Origin: Prevotella sp.
GTDB taxonomy: Bacteria > Bacteroidota > Bacteroidia > Bacteroidales > Bacteroidaceae
Direction: 5' to 3'
NCBI GenBank assembly: GCA_017964785.1
Contig: JAGCRH010000048.1
Coordinates: forward strand, 1 to 40,760
Length of the DNA: 40,760 nucleotides
Both the position numbers and the translations under genes were made by a program. This document shows, one piece after another, positions 16,981 through 25,203 of the stretch (position 1 is its first letter; every line of letters starts with the position of its first letter). Below the pieces are notes generated by a model. The model was not told the origin of the DNA, ran no database searches, and saw only the letters and a list, made by a program, of their open reading frames with translations.

Positions 16981-17986
16981 TTATCGACTCATAATCTTAG
17001 GTGACGAATGGGATGTTTATCTGACTGCTTATAAAGACCTCATCGACGACCCCAAGATATTGTACATTCCGACTTTTAGACCGAAAGGATTATTAGGACA
17101 ACTGCAAAGGATGCATTTAAACCCCAGGTTGAATCATTTGGTCAGTTTTCCAGGCAAGAATTGGTGGAATCCTCTTATCCTGAGCCATATCAAGAAAGAG
17201 CAACGCCTCTGCTTTCTAATTTTAGACAACTGGCTTCGTATGGAGTGTGGTATCAAGTTACTACCCTACCTCAGACAACACTATCCCCAAGCACGCATCG
17301 TTTGCTTTGCTCAAGATTTGGTTGCCACCATCAAAGACCACTATTCGCAAAAGTCAATCGATGTAGATTATTTAAAGCAGTATGCAGATTTGCTTATCAG
17401 TTACGACAAGAATGATGCAAGCCAATATGGCTTGCTTTATCATCCAACGGTATTCTCGCCCATAGTGCAGAACACCCCTGTGATCAGTGACCAATATGAC
17501 CTATATTTTTTAGGGCGTGACAAAGGACGACTCCCATTGATAATAGATGTCTGTATAGAGGCTGAACGTAGAGGACTGAGATGCAAGATGATTGTCATCG
17601 GTGTACCAAAAGAAAAGCGTATCCCTATAACAGGCATTGAATATATAGACGGTTCCCTCACTTATCTGGAAAATCTGAAAAATTGCACAGAGAGCCGTTG
17701 CATCATCGAGATGTTACAACAAAAAGCATCAAGTCCAACCTTCCGGACATGGGAGGCCATAATGCTCAACAAGAAACTGATAACTAACAGTGCATCCATT
17801 AAGGAGTCGGAAGTCTACGATGAGCGATATATCTCCGTCTTTCATGATTTGGCCGATTTTGACTGGTCATTCGCAAAGAATGATAATCCTTTTTCCAAAA
17901 GCAACCCCTATCAGAAACTGATTAAGCCAGAATCGCTCGTCAGGTTTATCGAAGACAAGTTACAAATACAAATAGAACATTCATGA
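16973..17986 (+). CDS. Unclassified polysaccharide-locus protein, likely glycosyltransferase
   Basis: This is a 337-aa soluble protein. The ATG at 16973 overlaps the flippase stop by 8 bp; longer in-frame starts run deep into the flippase gene. The N-terminus (YRLIILGDEWDVYLTAYKDL) and the middle DLYFLGRDKGRLPLIIDVCI followed by CKMIVIG look like the two halves of a GT-B fold. The C-terminal SPTFRTWEAIMLNKKLITN resembles a donor-site region, but the EX7E motif of GT4 enzymes is not evident. I do not recognise a family. Its place between flippase and polymerase genes favours a sugar or substituent transferase. Confidence 0.65.
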   Translation: MNNYRLIILGDEWDVYLTAYKDLIDDPKILYIPTFRPKGLLGQLQRMHLNPRLNHLVSFPGKNWWNPLILSHIKKEQRLCFLILDNWLRMECGIKLLPYLRQHYPQARIVCFAQDLVATIKDHYSQKSIDVDYLKQYADLLISYDKNDASQYGLLYHPTVFSPIVQNTPVISDQYDLYFLGRDKGRLPLIIDVCIEAERRGLRCKMIVIGVPKEKRIPITGIEYIDGSLTYLENLKNCTESRCIIEMLQQKASSPTFRTWEAIMLNKKLITNSASIKESEVYDERYISVFHDLADFDWSFAKNDNPFSKSNPYQKLIKPESLVRFIEDKLQIQIEHS

Positions 17987-19197
17987 GCATCTTCTACCTC
18001 ATATTTGTCATATTAGCCGTTTATTTTTCTTTCCGCTACGATGGGATAGAAGAATACGATAGTCACAAGCAGCACCGCTTGTGGTTGATGTGCGGCTATT
18101 TGATTTGTCTGTCGGGCTTCAGTTATGGCTTAGGGGCTGACAAATTCACCTATATGGATGAGTTTGAAGAATTACCCTCTAACTTTTCAGAAACAGGAGA
18201 TTACATCTGGATACAGTTTATGCTGAGAGGCCAGATGCCTCTCTGGACACTTGCCAACATATTGGCAAAGGCTGTATTCCATTCTTTCTATGCGTTACAA
18301 CTCATGCAGAGTACCGCCATCAACATGGCCGTATGCTACATTGTCAGTAAATATACGAACCGTTACTTCCTATTCCTGCTCGTCTACTTTTTCTCCCTAC
18401 AATATTTCGTCTTTAATACCGAAGTCATGCGTGAAGGCTTTGCCATGGCTTTTGCCCTCATCGGCATGCACCAATGGATGAGTGGCAAAAGATGGCTATT
18501 CTTCTTCATGTTCCCCATAGCGTTGCTTTTCCACGTTTCTGCCGTTACCATGCTCCTATTCCCGTTTATACGCTTTCGCATATCCTGGATGACATTGGCA
18601 ATTGCCTTTTTTGCCGCTTTCTGTATATGGCTGTTCAGTGACCTCGTACTCGGAAAAGTCATGGTATCCGTCCTTGGGGGTATGGGAGCATTGGTTCAGA
18701 AAGTCCTATTCTATTCCTTTAGAGCCAGTACAATATTCGGTTTCCTACGCTCTGCCATCACCTATCTCATCTTCCCGTTCGTCATCATGTATTCTGCCAC
18801 AGTCCTTGAGTCTTCCTACGAGTTAAGAAAACGCAAGGAGAAAATAATATCGTACATGGTAGCGTTAGGCATTCTCGCCAGTTCATTGGCTGGCTTTGCC
18901 CGTCTCTACAACTATGTCCAGATTTTCTATCTCATCATGTTGGCAGACTTTATCTATATGCTTTTCCGCGTAAAGAATCATTTGATTATCAGATTGGGAG
19001 CATTAGCCGGAACGCTATTCCTCATCATACTTCGATACATGACACCCTACCAGGCAACAAACATCCGTTTTTATGATTTCTTCTATCCCTATACATGTAT
19101 TCTCCACGAAGACAAAAATGTATATATTCGTGCAATTGCCCACCAAGAGGCATTAGCGACAGAGGAGAAAGACAATAATGTACGTGAAATTGAATAA
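17983..19197 (+). CDS. wzy: EpsG-family polysaccharide polymerase (Wzy-like), module A
   Basis: This 404-aa membrane protein has about 10-12 helices. The start (MSIFYLIFVILAVYFSFRYD) and a segment typical of EpsG proteins (FGYGLGADKF-like: SYGLGADKFTYMDEFEELP) point to the EpsG/Wzy polymerase group, which joins lipid-linked repeats at the outer face of the inner membrane. The ATG overlaps the preceding stop in an ATGA. Polymerases are poorly conserved, so the call rests on topology, the acidic loop after the second helix and the presence of wzx and wzz in the same run. Confidence 0.8.
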   Translation: MSIFYLIFVILAVYFSFRYDGIEEYDSHKQHRLWLMCGYLICLSGFSYGLGADKFTYMDEFEELPSNFSETGDYIWIQFMLRGQMPLWTLANILAKAVFHSFYALQLMQSTAINMAVCYIVSKYTNRYFLFLLVYFFSLQYFVFNTEVMREGFAMAFALIGMHQWMSGKRWLFFFMFPIALLFHVSAVTMLLFPFIRFRISWMTLAIAFFAAFCIWLFSDLVLGKVMVSVLGGMGALVQKVLFYSFRASTIFGFLRSAITYLIFPFVIMYSATVLESSYELRKRKEKIISYMVALGILASSLAGFARLYNYVQIFYLIMLADFIYMLFRVKNHLIIRLGALAGTLFLIILRYMTPYQATNIRFYDFFYPYTCILHEDKNVYIRAIAHQEALATEEKDNNVREIE

Positions 19198-19211
19198 CAA
19201 TTCCCACTAAG

Positions 19212-20381
19212 ATGCATATACTCATTTCAGCTCAGACATATCCATCGCCAAAGAACCAGTTGTCGGCATTCGTTGCTGTACTGGCAGAAGAGATGGTGCG
19301 ACAAGGAGAGGATGTTACAGTTCTAGCTCCACAGTCACTGACAACATGCTGGAGGCATAAAATTCCCCTCTGTCCACAGAAATACAAGGCTAAGATCAGC
19401 ACTTCTGAGGGTATCCGAGAAATGACCATATTCAGGCCCTACTCCTTTTCATTAGGACAAGGACGCTTCTATAAGATATCAATACAGATAGACCGTTTCG
19501 TCATCAACCGGGCAGCCAAAAGATTAAAGATCCGTCCCGATATTATATACTCTCATTTTTGGAAAGCAGCAGACAATATTATCGATTACGCTGTTAAAAA
19601 CGGCATACCATCTTTTGTTGCAACAGGTGAGGATGAGATAACAATAGATAAATATTTTAGTGCTCAACGGGTAATCCTCCTTAATGAAAACACAAAAGGC
19701 GTTATCTGTGTTTCCACAAAGAACCAGGAGGAAAGTATTGCCCACCATCTGACAGAAAAATCCAGAACCATCGTACAGCCCAATGCCGTCAACCACAAAG
19801 AGTTTTACCCTATTGGACGAAAGACAGCAAGAGAACGATTGGGCTATTCACAGGATGATTTCATAGTGGCATTCTGTGGCAGATTTAATACCAGAAAAGG
19901 TTGCCGACGCGTATCTGATGCTATTACCCTACTGAATGACCCGCTAGTCAAATCCATCTTTATTGGCATTGCCTCTGGAGGAATACACGAAGAACCGGAA
20001 TGTGAGGGGATTCTATTTAAGGGAAGTCTGAATCACAACGAGATTGTCACATATCTGAATGCCGCAGATGTCTTTGTTCTGCCCACACAAGCAGAAGGTT
20101 GTTCAAATGCTATCATAGAGGCAATGGCATGTGGTCTGCCTATTATCTCTTCCAATCTGCCTTTCAACTATGACATTCTGAATGAAAGCAATGCAATTTT
20201 AGTTGACCCAATGAATGTCCGGCAGATAGCGGATGCCATCAAGGAGATAAAAAAGAATCCAGAACGACAACAATCTATGTCTGCCACCTCATTAGAAACG
20301 GCAAAAAAACTCTCTATTGAGAATCGGGTAAGTAGCATTCTTGAATTCATCAAAAAACAAATAAATAGCCACAACAAATGA
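19212..20381 (+). CDS. GT4-family glycosyltransferase (module A)
   Basis: This 389-aa cytoplasmic GT-B enzyme has an N-terminal acceptor half starting MHILISAQTYPSPKNQLSAF with a flexible Gly/Pro loop, and a donor half from about 205 (FIVAFCGRFNTRKGCRRVSD). The retaining GT4 EX7E-like site is QAEGCSNAIIEAMACGLP, near residues 296-313. It transfers a sugar from a nucleotide donor to the growing lipid-linked unit; donor and linkage cannot be read. It sits 14 bp after the polymerase gene and overlaps the acyltransferase gene by an ATGA. Confidence 0.87.
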   Translation: MHILISAQTYPSPKNQLSAFVAVLAEEMVRQGEDVTVLAPQSLTTCWRHKIPLCPQKYKAKISTSEGIREMTIFRPYSFSLGQGRFYKISIQIDRFVINRAAKRLKIRPDIIYSHFWKAADNIIDYAVKNGIPSFVATGEDEITIDKYFSAQRVILLNENTKGVICVSTKNQEESIAHHLTEKSRTIVQPNAVNHKEFYPIGRKTARERLGYSQDDFIVAFCGRFNTRKGCRRVSDAITLLNDPLVKSIFIGIASGGIHEEPECEGILFKGSLNHNEIVTYLNAADVFVLPTQAEGCSNAIIEAMACGLPIISSNLPFNYDILNESNAILVDPMNVRQIADAIKEIKKNPERQQSMSATSLETAKKLSIENRVSSILEFIKKQINSHNK

Positions 20382-21391
20382 ATACACTGCAGACATTACA
20401 CAACCGCATTAACTACATGGATGCGATTAAGACATTGGCAATGTTTCTTGTTATTTGGGGGCACTGCATACTCCATCTTTCATCATGGAATAAGAATGAT
20501 GACATTGTCTTTGTCGTGATAAATACATTCCACGTGTCTTTATTTATGATGGTGGCAGGCTATTTCTCCACCTCATCTTTGTCACTCGGCTTTGGCAAGA
20601 TGCTTTTGAACAAAACCAAGCAACTAATCATTCCATGCTTGCTATGGGGAGGTATCATTACTTTGCTCTGTGTCTACTATTGTCATGACACCTCCAAAAT
20701 CATAGCCGATTTCTTCGACTGTCTGTGGTTCCTGAAATCGCTGTTCTTTTGCTACATCCTTGCATTTATCGCCATGAGACTTGGAACAGCGCCTACAGTT
20801 CTTGTCATTCTAGCAAGCATGGTACTGACCATATTCAAGATGAATGTCATGTTTCCTGCATTTATGCTTGGAATCTTTATCAAGAAAAAAGAACTTGCGG
20901 GAGTTGAAATTGGAAAGAGATGGGTTTTATGGCTTACCTTGTCCGTTTTTGTATTCATGGCATATTTCTATGATGGACATTATTTCAATAGTCCTAACAG
21001 GATTATGGGGATTATCAAAGAAGGATCCCTTAGTACATGGTTAGCATACTTTGGGAAGACAGCCTACCGCATATTAATTGGGAACTGTGGGGCACTGTCT
21101 GTATTTCTTATCTTCAGAGGCTTATTTAAATCAATGGATAATAATATTATCTGCAAAATAGGTAGAGAAACTCTTGGAATCTATATCCTACAAGCCGTCC
21201 TATTGGAAACAATTCTCAAACAGTATATTACTTTTTATGGCGACCATGCTGTGATGGACTTTGTCATTGCGCCGACATTGTCACTGATTATGATGGTGCT
21301 GTGTTACAGCATCACCATAGTTCTGTCAAAGAACAAAATCACAGGCCAACTTCTCTTGGGTAAATATCCGAAGAATACAGATCACAAATGA
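20378..21391 (+). CDS. Acyltransferase family 3 membrane protein (module A)
   Basis: This 337-aa protein has about ten membrane helices and the family 3 start (INYMDAIKTLAMFLVIWGHC), in which a His in the first helix is important for acyl transfer. It probably O-acetylates a sugar of the module A polymer, taking acetyl groups through the membrane. The gene is coupled to the preceding GT4 by an ATGA overlap. The stop at 21391 is 18 bp before the next glycosyltransferase. The stretch 19200-21400 looks more AT-rich than the housekeeping genes, which is common in glycan loci and may reflect transfer. Confidence 0.85.
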   Translation: MNTLQTLHNRINYMDAIKTLAMFLVIWGHCILHLSSWNKNDDIVFVVINTFHVSLFMMVAGYFSTSSLSLGFGKMLLNKTKQLIIPCLLWGGIITLLCVYYCHDTSKIIADFFDCLWFLKSLFFCYILAFIAMRLGTAPTVLVILASMVLTIFKMNVMFPAFMLGIFIKKKELAGVEIGKRWVLWLTLSVFVFMAYFYDGHYFNSPNRIMGIIKEGSLSTWLAYFGKTAYRILIGNCGALSVFLIFRGLFKSMDNNIICKIGRETLGIYILQAVLLETILKQYITFYGDHAVMDFVIAPTLSLIMMVLCYSITIVLSKNKITGQLLLGKYPKNTDHK

Positions 21392-21409
21392 GCACATGTA
21401 TTTAATTGC

Positions 21410-22483
21410 ATGAGAATATTGCAGATTATCAACTCCCTACAGATTGGAGGTGCCCAGCGGCTATTAGCAGATTTCCTGCCATTAATGAACCGACAGCACG
21501 ACGTGGAACTGCTCACGCTGAAAGATGACCCTTCACCATTTGCTCAGCAACTACACGAAGTCGGCGTCAAGATGCACTGCCTTAATATCAAATCGCTGTA
21601 CAACCCGCTGGTTGCCCTGAAAATCAGACGGTTTCTGAAACAGCAGCCAAGATATGATGTCATACATGTTCATCTTTTTCCAGCACTCTACTGGGTCCCG
21701 TTAGCAACAGCAGGAATGCGACAACACCTGACATGGACTGAACATAGCACCAGTAACCGACGCCAGCAAAAACTCTTATTCCGCTATGCCGACAGAATGG
21801 CCTATTCACGATATGACAAAATCATCTGTATTAGCCAGGCTACCTGTGATTCGTTAAATGAGTGGATGGGGACACAAGCCGACGATGGTCGTCTCTGTGT
21901 TATTGAGAACGGTATAGATACGGCAAAGTTCAAAAGCCAAAAGACAGAGAGACGACAACCTCATACACTCATACAGGTGTCACGGTTCGAAGCCTCGAAA
22001 GACCAAGATACTGTCATCCGCGCCATGTCGCTGCTGCCCAAAGACATACAACTCGTGTTCGTTGGTGACGGTAGCCGTATGGAGGATTGTAAAGCACTGT
22101 GCACAAAGTTGAACGTGCAGGACAGGGTCAAATTTCTCGGAGCCAGAGCCGATATTACACAATTACTCTCTGAGGCAGACATCGCTGTTCAGTCATCCCA
22201 CTGGGAAGGATTCGGACTGACTGCCGTAGAGGCGATGGCAGCAGGGCTACCAGTAATAGCCACCAATGTTGATGGGCTTCGACAGGTTGTTGAAGGTGCT
22301 GGAATGCTTTTTCAACAAGGTGATGAAAAAGAATTGGCTCAGGCCATCAGCAAGTTGATTAACACCCCGACTTTCTACCAGGAACTCTCTGAGAAGTCAT
22401 TACAACAGGCCAAGCAATACGATATATCCAATATGACGGACAAATACATGGAAATCTATGAAGCACTATCGGAGTCCGCTTGA
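21410..22483 (+). CDS. GT4-family glycosyltransferase, last gene of module A
   Basis: This is a 357-aa GT-B fold enzyme. The N-terminus MRILQIINSLQIGGAQRLL is the usual GT4 start with the Gly-Gly-Ala loop. The donor half begins near ISRFE-like VSRFEASKDQDTVIRAM (about 188), and the EX7E-type site is WEGFGLTAVEAMAAGLP (about 267-283). It is the final module A gene. Its last codons (E-S-A-stop) form the first part of a degenerate 22-bp tandem repeat that fills the gap to the opposite-strand beta-helix gene, so its C-terminus may have been altered by a rearrangement. Confidence 0.88.
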   Translation: MRILQIINSLQIGGAQRLLADFLPLMNRQHDVELLTLKDDPSPFAQQLHEVGVKMHCLNIKSLYNPLVALKIRRFLKQQPRYDVIHVHLFPALYWVPLATAGMRQHLTWTEHSTSNRRQQKLLFRYADRMAYSRYDKIICISQATCDSLNEWMGTQADDGRLCVIENGIDTAKFKSQKTERRQPHTLIQVSRFEASKDQDTVIRAMSLLPKDIQLVFVGDGSRMEDCKALCTKLNVQDRVKFLGARADITQLLSEADIAVQSSHWEGFGLTAVEAMAAGLPVIATNVDGLRQVVEGAGMLFQQGDEKELAQAISKLINTPTFYQELSEKSLQQAKQYDISNMTDKYMEIYEALSESA

Positions 22484-22560
22484 AGGGGTCTGTTAGTCCG
22501 CCTTAAGGGGAACTCCAGTGCGCCTGTTTGCGTACTCGGGTATGCCTGTATACGTACTGA
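22473..22560. repeat. Degenerate tandem repeat, four 22-bp units
   Basis: Four abutting 22-bp units start at 22473, 22495, 22517 and 22539. Neighbouring units share about 14-15 of 22 positions by hand alignment. The best-kept core is G-T-x-x-G-C-C-T at the start of units 2-4; units 1 and 2 also share AAGGGG, and units 3 and 4 share CGTACT. The array begins inside the stop region of the GT4 gene and ends 2 bp before the stop codon of the convergent beta-helix gene. Confidence 0.6.
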
Positions 22561-22562
22561 TG

Positions 22563-23843
22563 TCACCTTACCTGCAGATTTTCTATTTGTAAGTCGCCAG
22601 GTATGCGCTCGTCTGTACGGCGTTCGAACCTGTTGCCGCTAATGACCCAATTTTTCGATTTGCCGCTACCCACGAACTTGTAAGGCGGTGTATCGGCAGC
22701 GATGTGGTTGTTACGTATCACAAAGTGATCTGTCGTATCTTCTGTTTTCAAACAAATATAAATACCCCTATTAGAATTGCTGATATAGTTTTTTTCCACA
22801 GAGATATTATATCCGGGACCACCTTTGACCATACATATCTCAATAGCCCCACACCTGCCCCGTGAACCCTCGATGGTATTGCCGATAATCTTAATGTTCT
22901 CAATGGTGTAGGCGGAATTATTCGGCTCCACATCAATAGCACCTGGCATTTTATTGCTTGAAGTGTTGCGTATGGTGTTCCCCTGGATCAGCACATTTTG
23001 ACCGTTGATGACCGATATACCGTTGCGATTGTTGTGCAGTTCACCGCCAACGATAGTGTTGTTTTCTATCCTCACGTTCTGGTTCCTCGCCCGTTCGCCC
23101 GTCTGAGGGTTATCATTGTAATGGTTCAGACAGATACCATCGCCCCAGAAATCCTCTATTGTACAGTTCTCTATGGTGAAACCGTTGACACCCTTCGTCT
23201 GTATGGCGTGCGTCCACTCTAAGAACACGCTTCCATCATTCACCGTACGGAAGGTGAGACCCTCCAGACTGATGTTTCTTACACTGTTGGGTATGTCGTA
23301 TGGCTTAGAAAACACGCATACGATTCCCAATTGTTCTTTCGTAAGGAATACCGTTCCCCTCTCACCTTTTAGTGAGACATTATCTTTTATGATTCCTATA
23401 TGGAACTTTTCGTGCTTATAGGCTGATACCAAACGGTAAGTCCCCCTTGGAAAAAAAACATTTCCACAGACAGTTATTATCTCATTGATGCTCGGTGCAT
23501 CGTCTGTCACCCCATCCTTTGCACAAAGCCATGAGGCATTGAACGTGTCGTTTCTCACGCTTCCCTTTATATGTGACCCTTTCAGGCTGACATTGCCGCT
23601 CAATTTTGTAGCATTGAACACTACAGGGCCAGTCAGTCTCCCCCCCTTGAACCTCACCTCACAGCCATGAGGTATATATAAAGTGTCACTGAACTTATGA
23701 GTATAGCGCAAAACGTATTTACCCTGCCCTTTCTTAAAGAGTTGGTGTACACTACCCTTTTTCGTATCATAATAAGTGGGGAGTGCACTCGCAATCATGC
23801 AGACCAGAAGCCCCATAAAGGATGTCAGAATTCTGTGTGGCAT
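22563..23843 (-). CDS. Secreted right-handed beta-helix (pectate-lyase-like) protein
   Basis: This 426-aa protein starts with a signal peptide (MPHRILTSFMGLLVCMIASA). Residues about 25-110 form a strand-rich N-terminal region, followed by KDGVTDDAPSINEII, the start signature of pectate-lyase-3-type beta helices. About 155-400 are successive parallel-helix turns with Asn ladders (IENNTIVGG, IQGNTIRNT, IIGNTIEGS, VEKNYISNS, IRNNHIAAD). Such proteins cleave, epimerise or bind polysaccharides; I cannot assign catalytic residues. It is the only minus-strand gene inside the polysaccharide region, sits between the two modules and has its own promoter, so it may process or retain one of the polymers. 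That role is inference. Confidence 0.85.
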   Translation of the reverse strand: MPHRILTSFMGLLVCMIASALPTYYDTKKGSVHQLFKKGQGKYVLRYTHKFSDTLYIPHGCEVRFKGGRLTGPVVFNATKLSGNVSLKGSHIKGSVRNDTFNASWLCAKDGVTDDAPSINEIITVCGNVFFPRGTYRLVSAYKHEKFHIGIIKDNVSLKGERGTVFLTKEQLGIVCVFSKPYDIPNSVRNISLEGLTFRTVNDGSVFLEWTHAIQTKGVNGFTIENCTIEDFWGDGICLNHYNDNPQTGERARNQNVRIENNTIVGGELHNNRNGISVINGQNVLIQGNTIRNTSSNKMPGAIDVEPNNSAYTIENIKIIGNTIEGSRGRCGAIEICMVKGGPGYNISVEKNYISNSNRGIYICLKTEDTTDHFVIRNNHIAADTPPYKFVGSGKSKNWVISGNRFERRTDERIPGDLQIENLQVR

Positions 23844-23868
23844 TTGTTGATGTTATTATTTGTCTCTG

Positions 23869-23876
23869 CAAAGGTA
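23869..23876 (-). promoter_or_regulatory. Promoter -7 box for the beta-helix gene
   Basis: The minus strand reads TACCTTTG followed by CA, an exact match, about 26 bp before the ATG at 23843. It shows that this gene is transcribed separately from both modules. Confidence 0.6.
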
Positions 23877-23981
23877 CAATTATTTGGGAATTAACATCTG
23901 ATATTGAACATTTTGAAAAGTTTATTTAACAAAAAAAGCAAAAAAAACGCCTATCATACACAATATATCAGAAAATATGAG

Positions 23982-23989
23982 TACCTTTG
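23982..23989 (+). promoter_or_regulatory. Promoter -7 box immediately before module B
   Basis: TACCTTTG followed by CA lies only 9 bp before the ATG at 23999. Transcription would begin at or within a few bases of the start codon, giving a leaderless or nearly leaderless message. No good -33 element is present at 19-21 bp. Confidence 0.5.
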
Positions 23990-23998
23990 CACACTCGC

Positions 23999-25114
23999 AT
24001 GAAAGAACTGTTAATGATTGTCAATGAAGACAGGTTTTTCCTGTCTCATCGGAAAGATATAGCACTGGCCGCCCAAAAAGATGGATGGGATGTCACCATC
24101 GTATGCAAGGACACGGGACAACGTCAGGACGTTGAAGCCCTTGGACTGAGAATGATGGAACTACCCATTAATCCGACAGGTACGGACATCAGACAGGAGT
24201 TTAAGACATTCCTGTTCCTACTGAAATTATACAGACGACACAAGGAGGCCATCGTCCATCATGTAGGCATGAAACTTATCCTCTGGGGAGGATTAGCAGC
24301 AAAGTTGGCTGGCATCAGAGGAGTTGTCAATGCCGTCAGTGGACTCGGCGTTATGTTCTCAACCGACCATCTGTCATTCATGGCAAAGGGCATTCTCTGG
24401 ATCGTGCGCTTCTCGCACCACAGAAAGAACATCAAGGACATCTTCCAAAACGACGAGGACAAGCAGTTGTTTCTACAAAACTACATTATCAACGAGCAGG
24501 ATTCTGTCTATATCAAAGGTTCCGGTATCGATCTGCGCACCTATACTTACGAACCTCAGCCATCAGACGCCGTGATCAGAATACTCTTTACGGCCCGGAT
24601 GCTGAAGGAGAAAGGTGTGCTGGTGCTTATTAAGGCTGCCAACATACTTAGAAAGGACTATAAGGATCGCGTGGAGTTTCTGCTTTGCGGCGGACTATCC
24701 AATAATCCAAAGGCTATCCAGAAGAACGAATTAGAACAGATGTGCGATGGCAGGTATATACAATGGTTAGGCTTCCGCTCCGATGTCCGTGAACTGCTTG
24801 TCAACTCCCACATCATGGCATTCCCAAGTTACTACCGAGAGGGTGTTCCCAAATCACTGATTGAGGCCTGTGCCACCGGTCGTCCCATCGTCACAACGAA
24901 CTCCATAGGCTGTAAAGATACCGTCGATGACGGTTCCAACGGCTTCCTGACACCTCCCCAGGATGCCACAGCATTGGCAGAAAAACTCCGTATTCTCATC
25001 GAACATCCCGAAATCAGAGAGGAAATGGGCAAAAACGGAAGAGCAAAGGCCGAGCGGGAATTCTCACTGGATGATGTCATTCGCAAACATCTTGATATAT
25101 ACCATTCATTATAG
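23999..25114 (+). CDS. GT4-family glycosyltransferase, first gene of module B
   Basis: This 371-aa GT-B enzyme starts MKELLMIVNEDRFFLSHRKD. The donor half begins at ILFTARMLKEKGVLVLIKAA (about 195), and the EX7E-like site is YREGVPKSLIEACATGRP (about 280-297). An N-terminal segment (RGVVNAVSGLGVMF) is typical of capsule-locus GT4 enzymes that act soon after the initiating transferase. I chose the ATG at 23999; a TTG four codons earlier lies inside the promoter box. It is followed after 89 bp by the WecA-like gene. Confidence 0.87.
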   Translation: MKELLMIVNEDRFFLSHRKDIALAAQKDGWDVTIVCKDTGQRQDVEALGLRMMELPINPTGTDIRQEFKTFLFLLKLYRRHKEAIVHHVGMKLILWGGLAAKLAGIRGVVNAVSGLGVMFSTDHLSFMAKGILWIVRFSHHRKNIKDIFQNDEDKQLFLQNYIINEQDSVYIKGSGIDLRTYTYEPQPSDAVIRILFTARMLKEKGVLVLIKAANILRKDYKDRVEFLLCGGLSNNPKAIQKNELEQMCDGRYIQWLGFRSDVRELLVNSHIMAFPSYYREGVPKSLIEACATGRPIVTTNSIGCKDTVDDGSNGFLTPPQDATALAEKLRILIEHPEIREEMGKNGRAKAEREFSLDDVIRKHLDIYHSL

Positions 25115-25203
25115 CCATTATTTCCAGATGAGACAGCGGTCGATTATTTTTTGCATCTGACACAATATTTTCGTGTTTTTGGAGTTATAATTAATAATTA
25201 GGT

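Noticed and set aside
25125-25180. Possible hairpins (CAGATG/CATCTG and ACAC/GTGT followed by a T-run) before the WecA-like gene
   Set aside because: The stems are short, with long or AT-rich loops. They could be a weak attenuator but do not exceed chance for an AT-rich gap.
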